NCBI GenBank assembly: GCA_050744245.1
Contig: JBOGGX010000128.1
Coordinates: forward strand, 1-16,538
DNA: 16,538 nt
Direction: 5' to 3'
Origin: JBOGGX01 sp050744245
Lineage (GTDB): Bacteria; Actinomycetota; Acidimicrobiia; Acidimicrobiales; JBOGGX01
The first letter of the stretch is position 1, and each line of letters starts with the position of its first letter. The position numbers were made by a program, and so were the translations under genes. The notes under the pieces were generated by a model. The model was not told the DNA's origin and ran no database searches. It saw nothing but the letters and a program-made list of their open reading frames with translations. Positions 1 through 7,349 of the stretch are shown piece by piece.

Positions 1-213
1 AGCCTCAGGCCGGCGGCCTGACCGGCCCGGACCAGCGCCACCCGTTCGATCATCGACGGCGCATACAACCGGTACCCGGCAGGCGACCGGGTCGTAGCGG
101 TGAGCACACCGGCGTCGTCGTAGAAGCAGCGTCTTGGTCGTCTCGCCCGTCGCCTCAGCGAGCTGACCGATGCGCAGCCAACCCGCTCGCCGGCATGCCT
201 CGGCGTGTGCCAT
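1..213 (-). pseudogene. MerR-family regulator, 5' part, frameshifted, runs off left edge
   Basis: Read on the minus strand from an ATG at 213, the protein has a MerR-type winged-helix start: residues 13-20 read LRIGQLAE, followed by ATGETTKTL. Near position 125 the frame breaks. The rest of the domain continues in another frame as FYDDAGVL and then SPAGYRLYAPS, a typical MerR second half. Family members normally read KTLRFY at this point, so about two bases appear to be missing. MerR proteins bind a palindrome inside a long-spacer promoter and twist it when they sense metal, drug or oxidant. The effector-binding C-terminus lies outside the window, so the ligand is unknown. The promoter-operator just upstream is intact. 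It lies beside an integrase remnant, which fits a decayed mobile segment; a sequencing error could also explain the frameshift. Confidence 0.65.
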
Positions 214-219
214 GCCGCC

Positions 220-251
220 ATCGTGCACCCTCCAGTCGACGGGAAGGTCAA
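220..251 (-). promoter_or_regulatory. MerR-type promoter-operator
   Basis: On the minus strand a TTGACC -35 element (251-246) overlaps the palindrome ACCTTCC-N8-GGAGGGT (248-227), the classic heavy-metal MerR operator form. A weak -10 (CACGAT, 225-220) follows a 20-bp spacer, the over-long spacing typical of MerR-controlled promoters. Transcription would start about at the regulator's ATG (213), suggesting a leaderless, self-regulated gene. Confidence 0.6.
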
Positions 252-467
252 GCCGGGCTAGGCTTCAGCAGTTCCGCGTGGGCGGCCGGCCAGCCTCTCC
301 TCGGCGTAGTCGATCGAACGCGGGGCGAGCGCGCGGCGACGTCGTAGTGCGTACCGCAACACACCGCACGACGGCTATTCGCTCGTCGAGCTCGGTTCTG
401 GGCGCGACAGATTGGTCGGCATCGACCCCAGGGCAATCGGTCGCGGGTTCGCCGTCGTTCGAGTTCG
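252..467. other. Degenerate stretch between MerR and integrase remnants
   Basis: No recognisable gene. All three minus-strand frames were read for the missing integrase C-terminus (an HxLRH motif or a catalytic tyrosine) and none was found. The reading frames here have no start signal or family motif. It is best read as decayed DNA of the integrated element. Confidence 0.4.
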
Positions 468-1184
468 TTAGCGTGCCCGCGGGCTGCCCGGTCCTCGCGC
501 CGAGGCCTCAGCCACGTCGACTGTGCGGTGCAGCGGATGAACTCGGCTGCCCCGGAGGGCGAACAGCTCCCCTGCGCGAAAGCCGCCGTAGGCTCCCAAC
601 CACACGAGCGCCTCGTACCGGCGGTCGATCGCTTGTGCCAGGGTCGCGACCTCTGCGGGGGTGAGGAATCGCATCTCCTCGGGCTCGATTCTCGGGCGGG
701 GGACGCCTCGCGCCGGATTGGAACGGATGGCCCCGGCATCGGCCGCGAGCTGGAGCACTTGGCTGAGGATGTGGACGATCTTGACTACCGTCCCCGGCGA
801 CCGCCCAGCGGCGACGAGCGATGCCACCCACTGTCGGATGGCAAGGTGATCGATCTCGCCGATGGGCCGCTCACCAAAGGCGGGAATGACCACCGCCCGC
901 AGGTAACCCTCGTCTCGCGCTCGAGTGGATGGGCGGAGCGCCACGAGGGTGCGCCGCCACTCCCCGGCCCATTGAGCGAACGACACCGCGCCGAGCGCAG
1001 GGTCGATCCAGTCGCCGCGAGCCAGGTCGGCCTCGGTGAGGGCCAGGAACCGCTCGGCGTCCGTTCTGCGGGCGAACGTTTGCGGTGCCGTGTGGCGTTG
1101 ACCTGAGAGATCGCTGTAGCGAGCTTGCCACCGCCCGGACGGCAGTCTCCGCACCGATCCGAACCGTCGCTTGTCGCCCATCAT
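468..1184 (-). pseudogene. Tyrosine recombinase (phage-type integrase), C-terminally truncated
   Basis: The 238-residue product has the N-terminal features of an actinobacterial tyrosine integrase. An arm-type DNA-binding segment (residues 5-40, RRFGSVRRLPSGRWQARY and on) is followed by a SAM-like core-binding domain (about 68-150, including WRRTLVALRPSTRARDEGYL). The catalytic domain begins with LTPAEVATLAQAI and box I, GGFRAGELFALR, which carries the first catalytic arginine. The protein ends about 30 residues later. The catalytic Lys, HxxR, His/Trp and Tyr are absent, so it should be inactive. The usual length is 350-400 residues. I chose the ATG at 1184 because the family starts close to the arm domain; the frame stays open to an ATG at 1253. 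It lies downstream of the 3' end of tRNA-Ile, the usual place for an island integrase. Confidence 0.75.
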
Positions 1185-1326
1185 CCGAATGGGCCGCAGC
1201 GGCGCCAGGCCGCTGGCGACGGAGTGAAGATCGATTGGGCACGCGTTGGGCACGGCAGGCCAGTCGCCCTGTCGCCCCGGCTCCGGCCGTCAGCGAGAAA
1301 TGGCGTGTGACCTGCCGGTTCGCGAG

Positions 1327-1400
1327 TGGGGCCAGCAAGAATCGAACTTGCGACCTCATCCTTATCAGGGATGCGCTCTAACCGACTGAGCTATGGCCCC
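1327..1400 (-). tRNA. ileT: tRNA-Ile (GAT anticodon)
   Basis: A complete cloverleaf on the minus strand. The 5' acceptor strand GGGGCCA pairs with TGGCCCC, followed by discriminator A (1327). The D arm holds AGCTCAGTCGGTTAGAGC, the anticodon loop CTGATAA gives GAT, and the T arm is GCAAG-TTCGATT-CTTGC. No CCA is encoded. It starts 20 bp after the DUF3566 stop codon, as in the M. tuberculosis origin block, where ileT follows Rv0007. It may be co-transcribed, or use a TAGCCT -10 (1423-1418) that overlaps that stop codon. The tRNA-Ala expected next is not in the window. Confidence 0.95.
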
Positions 1401-1420
1401 GGCGTCCCGGAACGAGCAGG

Positions 1421-2413
1421 CTACACGCGGGTGCGGCCGGGCGGCGTGGCCGGGGCGGCCCGGCGGACGTTCTCCTCCTCGATCACGGTGATGCGGATAC
1501 CGCCGACCAGATCGCTGATGAGGTTGAACAGCACGACCAGCAGCACCATGAACAGGCTGTTGGCGATGACCATGACCGCACCGCCGTAGAGCGAGGCTCG
1601 GAAGATCGTCTCACCCTCGATCGTCAGCTCGCCGCCGACCAGGTCGTTGATGAAGTCGAGGAAGTTGTCGATGGTGCCGGCGGAGATGGCGAGGCTCCAC
1701 AGCAGGGTGCCGGCCACCATGAACGTGATGAACAGGCACACGTTGAAGATCAGCGAGATCTTGAACACCGACCACGGCTCGATGTGGCGGACGACGCGCT
1801 TGACCTTCTTGGCCCGCAGCCTTCCCAGCTGACGCTGTTCGCGCCGCGACAGGCGCCGGCCGCGTTCCTCCTCGACCACCACGCCGGTCTCGCCCGGCGG
1901 CAGGGCCCGAACGGGCCGCCGTCTGGGTTCGGTCCGGGGGGTCGCTGGCGGGGCGAGCGTCGGCGCGACCAACGGCGCGGCGAGCGCCTCGGCGACAGGG
2001 ACCGGAGGGACGAGCGCGGCCGCGGCCGCCATCGACCCGGCGCCGAAGGTGACCCCGTCGATCGGGGGCGACGGCTCGGGCCTGGGTGGGGCAACCGTGG
2101 CCACTCGAGCCTCGGCCGCCCGGGCGGCCTGCGCGGCCGCGACCTGCTCGGACTCGCTGAGCGACCGGGTCGGCGGTGCCGGCGGCAGGTCGACCTCCCG
2201 TGGCGGCGCGGCGGTGACCGGCGGGCCGTCGAGCACGGGCGGCGATGCCGGCATGGCCGGCGGGCTCAGCCGGTCGGAGATGAACCGGGCCGCTCGGGAT
2301 CGGCGGGTACCGGGCGCCGGCGGATAGTGCGTTGTGCGCCCCTGCGCCTCGTCGCCGACCGAGGTGGCGGTGGCGTCGGACGCGGCGGCCAGGCCGGGCT
2401 GGTCGGCGGACAT
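1421..2413 (-). CDS. DUF3566 transmembrane protein (Rv0007-like)
   Basis: A 330-residue protein. The first 210 or so residues are rich in Pro, Ala and charged residues and look disordered. The DUF3566 domain follows: a short Arg/Lys-rich stretch, then EPWSVFKISLIFN leading into membrane segment 1 (about 218-242), a polar loop (about 250-270), membrane segment 2 (about 275-300), and an ending SDLVGGIRITVIEE. This is the homologue of M. tuberculosis Rv0007, which also lies between gyrA and tRNA-Ile. The family's role is not settled; its position suggests a membrane protein of core cell biology. The ATG at 2413 lacks a clear ribosome-binding site but has a TACACT box 7 nt upstream, fitting a leaderless start. 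The 48-bp gap to the upstream peptidase gene leaves room for this promoter. Confidence 0.88.
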   Translation of the reverse strand: MSADQPGLAAASDATATSVGDEAQGRTTHYPPAPGTRRSRAARFISDRLSPPAMPASPPVLDGPPVTAAPPREVDLPPAPPTRSLSESEQVAAAQAARAAEARVATVAPPRPEPSPPIDGVTFGAGSMAAAAALVPPVPVAEALAAPLVAPTLAPPATPRTEPRRRPVRALPPGETGVVVEEERGRRLSRREQRQLGRLRAKKVKRVVRHIEPWSVFKISLIFNVCLFITFMVAGTLLWSLAISAGTIDNFLDFINDLVGGELTIEGETIFRASLYGGAVMVIANSLFMVLLVVLFNLISDLVGGIRITVIEEENVRRAAPATPPGRTRV

Positions 2414-2420
2414 CGGGGGA

Positions 2421-2426
2421 AGTGTA
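2421..2426 (-). promoter_or_regulatory. Candidate leaderless -10 for the DUF3566 gene
   Basis: TACACT on the minus strand ends 7 nt before the ATG at 2413, so transcription would begin at or next to the start codon. No good -35 is visible. The support is spacing plus the absence of a Shine-Dalgarno sequence. Confidence 0.35.
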
Positions 2427-2461
2427 ACGACAACCGTCGCTCCGACCGAGGCGCGCCGTCC

Positions 2462-3115
2462 CTACGGGTCGCCGCCACCGCACGGGACGAAGTGCACGGG
2501 ATCGCTCCTGGGAAGCGGTTGGCACAGCCCGGCCTCCGCCGCCACCGACACCAGCGCGGGTACGAACGAGGACGGCACGTCGATGGCCATGCCCCGTTCG
2601 TGGCCCGAGGTCCCGGGTCGGGCGACGGGATAGGGATTGCTCGCCCGGTTGGCCCACAGCCGTTCCTGTTCGGCTCGGCTCCTGAATCCAGACGCGACGG
2701 GAACGACGCGGCCCAGCAGGTCGTCGGCCCGGCCGAGGGCGGCGAGGAGCACCGGCGCCAGGCCGTCACGGTCGTCCCCGCCGGCCGGCCCCGGGCCGCT
2801 CGGTCGCGTGGCCTCGGCCCTCGCTCGGGCCGTGGCCCCGTCGAGCTCGATCACCACCTCGACCATCTGGCCCTGGGCCTCGAACGAGGCCAGGACCGCG
2901 CCGTTGGCCCGGGCCACCTCGTCGGCGCCGGACCGACCCTCGACCGCGCCGGCCAGGGCCGCCGCGTCGGCCGCGCTGCGCGCCCGAGCCCTGGACACGG
3001 CAAGGCCGCCCAACTCGGCGAGCACGACGGCCGCCACACCGGCCAGCGCAACGATCACGGTGACGAGCGGCAACGCCTGCCCATCGTCACCACCACGTAG
3101 ACGACGTCCACCCAC
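2462..3115 (-). CDS. TadE/G-like membrane anchor fused to M15 (VanY-like) peptidase domain
   Basis: A 217-residue protein starting at GTG 3115, with GGAGG (3125-3121) 5 nt upstream; the longer open frame upstream has no other support. Residues 12-38 (GQALPLVTVIVALAG and on) form a single hydrophobic segment of TadE/TadG type, followed by the Ala/Arg-rich helix AVSRARARSAADAAALAGA that is typical of Tad-like envelope proteins. Residues about 118-212 form an M15B peptidase domain: SGFRSRAEQERLWAN, then SGHERGMAID with zinc ligands H172 and D179, and DPVHF with candidate base D205 and zinc ligand H208. M15B enzymes trim D-Ala from peptidoglycan stem peptides. The expected topology is one membrane helix with the peptidase outside the cell. 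The catalytic acid is Asp where Glu is usual. Cell-wall trimming is inferred from the fold; the actual substrate is unknown. Confidence 0.75.
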   Translation of the reverse strand: MGGRRLRGGDDGQALPLVTVIVALAGVAAVVLAELGGLAVSRARARSAADAAALAGAVEGRSGADEVARANGAVLASFEAQGQMVEVVIELDGATARARAEATRPSGPGPAGGDDRDGLAPVLLAALGRADDLLGRVVPVASGFRSRAEQERLWANRASNPYPVARPGTSGHERGMAIDVPSSFVPALVSVAAEAGLCQPLPRSDPVHFVPCGGGDP

Positions 3116-3160
3116 GACGACCTCCCACGACGACAACGGTTCGCCGGGGAAGCGATGGTG

Positions 3161-3166
3161 AGCATA
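3161..3166 (-). promoter_or_regulatory. Candidate -10 for the TadE/G-M15 gene
   Basis: TATGCT on the minus strand lies about 46 bp upstream of the GTG at 3115, giving a leader of about 40 nt that contains the GGAGG ribosome-binding site. No convincing -35 is seen. The rest of the 204-bp divergent gap to the thioesterase gene shows nothing else I can name. Confidence 0.3.
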
Positions 3167-3307
3167 GGACACCTCGGACGGGCCGGCGTCGTCGCCGGCG
3201 TCGTCGACACGGGTGCCGGTCGGCGCGGTGGCGCCGGGTCGACAGGCGATGCTGGCAGAGGCCTCCTGGCACTGGCGCGAGGGCAACGGGCAGCGACCGA
3301 CCGGGCC

Positions 3308-3313
3308 TACCCT
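3308..3313 (+). promoter_or_regulatory. Candidate leaderless -10 for the thioesterase gene
   Basis: TACCCT is followed by six bases and then the GTG start at 3320. This is the spacing expected when the start codon is the first transcribed codon. No Shine-Dalgarno sequence precedes the GTG. The -35 region is not consensus. Confidence 0.35.
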
Positions 3314-3319
3314 GCGGCC

Positions 3320-4123
3320 GTGGTCGACGCCCTGTTCGTACCGGCCGACGGCGGCCTGTTCCACCCGACCGAACTGGCCAGGGGGCCGTGGTCGGAGCTG
3401 GCCCTGCACGGCGGCCCGGTCGCCGCCCTGCTGGCCCGGGTGGCGGAGGCGGCGGGAGTCGCGGCCTCCTCGTCGGTCCAGATGCAGCCGGTGCGGCTGA
3501 CCGTCGAGCTGTTGCGCCCGATCCCCCTGGCGCCGATGAGCGCCACCGCCGCCGCGGTGCGCACGGGACGCAAGGTCCAGTGGGTCGAGGCCGAGTGCAC
3601 CACGGCCGACGGCACCCCGCTCGCCCGGGCCCGCATGGTCAGGATCCGCAGCGACAAGGTCGACGTCACGATGGACCACCAGCCGACCGCGGCCCGACCC
3701 GACCCGCCGGCGGCCGGCCACTCGCCCACCGCCTCCCTGGCCACCAGCGACTACCCCGCGTTCCACAGCGAAGGGGTCGAGCACCGCTTCGTTGCCGGCC
3801 GGTTCGACGTGGTCGGGCCGGCCACCGACTGGATCCGCCTCCGCGTCCCGGTGGTGCCGGGCGAAGAGCCGTCACCGCTCCAACGGGTGGCCGCCGCGGC
3901 CGACTTCGGGAACGGCGTGGCCGCCCCGGCCCGGTTCGAAGAGCTCCGGTTCATCAATGCCGACCTCAGCATCCACCTGCACCGGCTGCCCGTGGGTGAG
4001 TGGGTATGCCTCGACTCGGTGATGTGGTTGTCGGACCGCGGCGTCGCCCAGGCCGAGAGCGAACTCCACGACGAGCAGGGCCGGATCGGGCGGTCGCTTC
4101 AGAGCCTGCTGCTGGAGCGGTAG
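3320..4123 (+). CDS. TesB-like acyl-CoA thioesterase (4HBT_3, double hotdog)
   Basis: A 267-residue protein read as two hotdog halves. The N-terminal half carries LHGGPVAALLARVAEAA, the long hotdog helix, then strand segments such as RLTVELLRPIP and KVQWVEAECTTADGTPLARA. The C-terminal half has AAADFGNG, followed by FINADLSIHLHRLPVGEWVC and ending GRIGRSLQSLLLER. This is the pattern of thioesterase-like superfamily proteins (PF13622) that hydrolyse acyl-CoA to free acid and CoA in the cytoplasm. Chain-length preference cannot be read from sequence. I chose the GTG at 3320 because homology begins about there and a TACCCT box fits a leaderless start; the frame is open to an ATG at 3155, but that 55-residue extension is low-complexity and unlike the family. 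It is transcribed opposite to the gyrase block. Confidence 0.8.
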   Translation: MVDALFVPADGGLFHPTELARGPWSELALHGGPVAALLARVAEAAGVAASSSVQMQPVRLTVELLRPIPLAPMSATAAAVRTGRKVQWVEAECTTADGTPLARARMVRIRSDKVDVTMDHQPTAARPDPPAAGHSPTASLATSDYPAFHSEGVEHRFVAGRFDVVGPATDWIRLRVPVVPGEEPSPLQRVAAAADFGNGVAAPARFEELRFINADLSIHLHRLPVGEWVCLDSVMWLSDRGVAQAESELHDEQGRIGRSLQSLLLER

Positions 4124-4125
4124 CC

Positions 4126-4149
4126 GGGCACCACCGCGGCCGGGTGCCC
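4126..4149 (+). terminator. Hairpin after the thioesterase gene
   Basis: A perfect 7-bp stem, GGGCACC (4126-4132) and GGTGCCC (4143-4149), lies 2 nt after the thioesterase stop codon. It lacks a T-tract on the plus strand (A residues follow), so it is at best a non-canonical terminator or an mRNA end-protecting hairpin. Confidence 0.35.
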
Positions 4150-4207
4150 CAAAAACGAACCACTGCGGATGCGTCATCTGCGCCGGTCCCCCAGCGGTGG
4201 CTCCGCC

Positions 4208-4848
4208 ATGGTGACACCCATGCGAACACCGCGCTCCCCCATCATCGCCGTCGGCGTCCTCACCACCGTGGCCGTCGTGCTCGTGGGGGTCGGTGTGACC
4301 ACCGCGACCGCCACCGGACCCGACGACCGTCGGGTGCGGATGGTCGAGGTCGCCGAGACCGGCAGCCGGTTCGTCTCCTACCCCGACCTGGTCGACGCCG
4401 GCGGCGTCCCGACACGCGGCAACTACTTCGTCACCGAGGGCTACATCTACCGCCAAGGAGCGCCGACCTGTCAGCACGTGCAGGCGTCGTCTACGACGCC
4501 GAGGGCAACCCGTCGCCCGAGTTCCCCGAGCGGGTGATCGGCACCTGGACCTGCTACGGCACCCACACCGAGGACGCGGCCACCACCGCCACCGGTCCCC
4601 TCGTGGTCTCCACCCAGCTCTACGACCGGGGCGCCGCCTTCGGCGACCACACCGTCGTCACCAACGGGTTCGAGCGGGCCGACATCGGTGTCGCCGTCGA
4701 CCGGGCGGTCACCGGCGGCACGGGTCCGGCCCGCAACGCCCGCGGCTTCCAGACCCAGACCCCGCTCGGGTTGAACAACCCGGATCTCGTCATCGGCGGC
4801 GTGCCGTTCTTCGGGGTCACCCTCGGCGTCGAGCTCGCGCGGCACTGA
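4208..4848 (+). pseudogene. Secreted dirigent/allene-oxide-cyclase-barrel-like protein, frameshifted
   Basis: Two overlapping plus-strand frames together make one protein. The first frame, from ATG 4208 (or 4220), gives a signal or anchor segment (PIIAVGVLTTVAVVLVGVGV) followed by a domain start ending GNYFVTEGYIYRQGAPTC. Around 4470-4490 the continuation moves to the -1 frame: GVVYDAEGNPSPEFPERVIG, then GTWTCYGTH, TGPLVVSTQLYD, and RAVTGGTGPARNARG, ending at 4848. The TGGTG(x)nARG motif and the strand pattern resemble the dirigent/allene-oxide-cyclase barrel superfamily; this is pattern-based and tentative. A one-base deletion would explain the break. I see no slippery heptamer that would suggest programmed frameshifting, so either a pseudogene or a sequencing error is likely. 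The conserved look of both halves argues that any loss was recent. It converges on gyrA with only 20 bp between the stop codons. Confidence 0.6.
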
Positions 4849-4868
4849 GGCACGACCTCGGTCACGGG

Positions 4869-7349
4869 TCAGTCGACGTCGTCGCCCGACAGCACCGGGG
4901 CGACCGCGGCCACGGTCTGGCCCGGTTCGAGCGTGACCACCCGCACCCCGGTGGCGTCGCGTCCCTGGGACGAGATGCCCCGCACGGCCATGCGGGCCAG
5001 CGTGCCGCTCGAGTTGATGACGAAGATCTCGTCGTCGATGCCGACCATGAACGCGGCCACCACGAAACCCTTCCTGGCCGTGAGCTTGATGGACCTGACC
5101 CCCTGGCCGCCCCGGCCCTGACTGTTGAAGTGCTCGAGCCGGGTGCGCTTGCCGTAGCCGGCATCGGTGACGACGAGAAGGGCGACGTCGTCGCGGCACG
5201 TGTCGAGCGACACCACCTCGTCACCCGACCTCAGCTTCATGCCCCGCACACCGGCCGCGGCCCGACCCATCGACCGGACGTCGTCCTCGCTGAACCGGAT
5301 GCCCTGACCCTGCTTCGACACCATCAGGATGTCGTCGCCGCCGTTGGTGGGAACCACCTTCACCAGCTCGTCGTCGCCGCGGAGGTTGATGGCGATGAGC
5401 CCGCTGCGCAACGAGGAGTCGTACTCGTTGAATTTGGACTTCTTCACCTGCCCCTTCCTGGTGGCGAAGAACAGGAAGCGGTTGGTCTCGTAGTCGCGGG
5501 TGTCGATGATGGCCTGGATCCGCTCGCTGGGCTGCAGCGCCAACAGGTTGATGATGGCCGTCCCCCGGGCGGTGCGGTCCTTCCGCGGGATCTCGTGGGC
5601 CTTGAGCCGGTAGACGCGACCCAGGTTGGAGAAGAACAACAGGTAGGCGTGGGCGGTGGTGTGGAGGATGTGGGTGACGTAGTCGCCGTCACGCAGCCGG
5701 GCGCCGGCCACTCCCTTGCCGCCGCGGCCCTGGGTGCGGAACGAATCGGCCGTCACCGTCTTCACGTAGCCCTTGGCCGACAAGGTGACGACCAGCTCCT
5801 CGTCGTGGATCAGGTCCTCGATGTCGAGGTCGCCCGGGTCGAGGGTGATCTCGGACCGGCGGGCGTTGGAAAACTTCTCCTTGATCTCGACCAGCTCGGT
5901 CTTGATCACCGCCCGCAGCCGTGACTCGTCGGCCAGGATGGCCTGGAGCTCGGCGATGGTCGCCCGCAGCTTGGCCAGCTCATTGTCGAGCTCCGTGCGG
6001 CCCAGCCGGGTGAGGCGAGCCAACGTCATTTCCAGGATGTGCTCGGCCTGGACTTGACTGAACTCGAAGGGTGCGGCGACAAGCGCGGCCCGGGCCGCGG
6101 GCTTGTCGTCGGAACCCCGGATGGCGGCGATGATGGCGTCGATCATGTCAAGCGCCCGGGCGAGACCCTCGACAATGTGGGCCCGCTTCTGCGCCTCGGC
6201 CAGCCGGAACTCCGACCGCCGGCGGATGACCTCGACCTGGTGGGCAACATAGTGCTGGAGCGCCTGCAGCAGGTTGAGGGTGCGGGGGACGCCGTCGACG
6301 AGCGCGACCATGTTGACCGCGAAGTTGGTCTGCAGCGGGGTGTGCTTGTAGAGGTTGTTCAGCACGACCAGCCCGGGCGCGTCGCGCTTGAGGTCGATGA
6401 CGAGCCGCGTCGCCGCGCCCGACGATTCGTCGTTGATGTTGGCGATGCCGTCGATCTCGCGCCCGTTCACCAGATCCTTGATGCGGGCCGCGGTGGCCAC
6501 GATCGAGGTCTGGTACGGCATCTCGGTGACGATGATTCGGTCGTGGGTGCGCCCCTCCTCGATCTCGGCCCGGGCCCGGAGCTTGATCGAGCCTCGGCCG
6601 GTCCGGTAGGCGTCGAGGATCCCGCCCCGCCCCATGATGTGGGCGCCGGTCGGGAAGTCGGGCCCCTTGACGAACCGCATGAGGACGTCGGCGCTGGCGT
6701 CGGGATGGTCGATGAGGTGGAGCGTGGCGTCGACCACCTCGCCCAGGTTGTGGGGCGGGATGTTGGTGGCCATGCCGACCGCGATGCCCTGGCTGCCGTT
6801 GACCAGCAGGTTGGGGAACCGGGCGGGCAGCACCACCGGCTGCTCGAACTCACCCGAGTAGTTGGGGACGAAGTCGACCGTCTCCTCGTCGATGCCGGCG
6901 AGCAGGTGCATCGACAGGGTCGCCAGCCGGCATTCGGTGTAGCGCTCGGCGGCCGGGGAAAAGTCGGGCGACCCGAAGTTTCCGTGCCCGGCGACCAGCG
7001 GGTGGCGCAGCGAGAAGTCCTGCACCATCCGGGCCAGCGCGTCGTAGATGGCCTGGCTGCCGTGGGGGTGGTACTTCCCCATGACCTCGCCGACCACGCG
7101 GGCGCACTTCATGAATGACCGGTCGGGCCGGGCGCCGACATCGAGCATCCCCCAGAGGATGCGGCGGTGCACCGGCTTGAGCCCGTCGCGCACGTCGGGC
7201 AGCGCCCGGGCGGTGATGACCGACATCGCGTATTCGAGGAAGGAGCGTTCCATCTCCTCCTGGATCTCGATCGGCTCGACCTCGACCCTGAGGTCGCCGT
7301 CGCCGTTGTCGGTGCTGCCGTTGCCGTTGGGTCCGTGGGAATCGGCCAT
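4869..7349 (-). CDS. gyrA: DNA gyrase subunit A
   Basis: An 826-residue subunit of the type II topoisomerase that introduces negative supercoils with GyrB. The winged-helix/tower region starts near residue 35 (FLEYAMSVITARALPDVRDG). The catalytic tyrosine is Y137 in ERYTECRL. The quinolone-pocket region reads YHPHGSQAIYDALARM (residues 93-108), where the family usually has HPHGDS or HPHGDA, so two pocket positions differ (S98, Q99) while D103 is kept. The coiled-coil arm spans about 375-500. The C-terminal pinwheel (about 510-826) carries the GyrA box QGRGGKG (540-546), which marks true gyrase rather than topoisomerase IV, and a related QGRGGQG near 744. Its ATG shares one base with the gyrB stop (TGATG), so translation is probably coupled. 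Its length is normal for the family. Confidence 0.97.
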   Translation of the reverse strand: MADSHGPNGNGSTDNGDGDLRVEVEPIEIQEEMERSFLEYAMSVITARALPDVRDGLKPVHRRILWGMLDVGARPDRSFMKCARVVGEVMGKYHPHGSQAIYDALARMVQDFSLRHPLVAGHGNFGSPDFSPAAERYTECRLATLSMHLLAGIDEETVDFVPNYSGEFEQPVVLPARFPNLLVNGSQGIAVGMATNIPPHNLGEVVDATLHLIDHPDASADVLMRFVKGPDFPTGAHIMGRGGILDAYRTGRGSIKLRARAEIEEGRTHDRIIVTEMPYQTSIVATAARIKDLVNGREIDGIANINDESSGAATRLVIDLKRDAPGLVVLNNLYKHTPLQTNFAVNMVALVDGVPRTLNLLQALQHYVAHQVEVIRRRSEFRLAEAQKRAHIVEGLARALDMIDAIIAAIRGSDDKPAARAALVAAPFEFSQVQAEHILEMTLARLTRLGRTELDNELAKLRATIAELQAILADESRLRAVIKTELVEIKEKFSNARRSEITLDPGDLDIEDLIHDEELVVTLSAKGYVKTVTADSFRTQGRGGKGVAGARLRDGDYVTHILHTTAHAYLLFFSNLGRVYRLKAHEIPRKDRTARGTAIINLLALQPSERIQAIIDTRDYETNRFLFFATRKGQVKKSKFNEYDSSLRSGLIAINLRGDDELVKVVPTNGGDDILMVSKQGQGIRFSEDDVRSMGRAAAGVRGMKLRSGDEVVSLDTCRDDVALLVVTDAGYGKRTRLEHFNSQGRGGQGVRSIKLTARKGFVVAAFMVGIDDEIFVINSSGTLARMAVRGISSQGRDATGVRVVTLEPGQTVAAVAPVLSGDDVD

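Noticed and set aside
1..1326. Second copy of the tRNA-Ile 3' end (attachment site) or a tRNA-Ala
   Set aside because: I scanned by eye for the T-arm/acceptor sequence and for a tRNA-Ala and found neither; they may lie to the left of the window.
3116..3784. Upstream extension of the TadE/G-M15 frame to 440 residues
   Set aside because: It is antisense to the thioesterase gene. A GTG at 3115 with GGAGG in the right place and the start of homology fixes the shorter gene.
4465..4495. Programmed -1 frameshift in the barrel-like gene
   Set aside because: No X-XXY-YYZ slippery heptamer or obvious downstream stem was seen; mutation or sequencing error is simpler.
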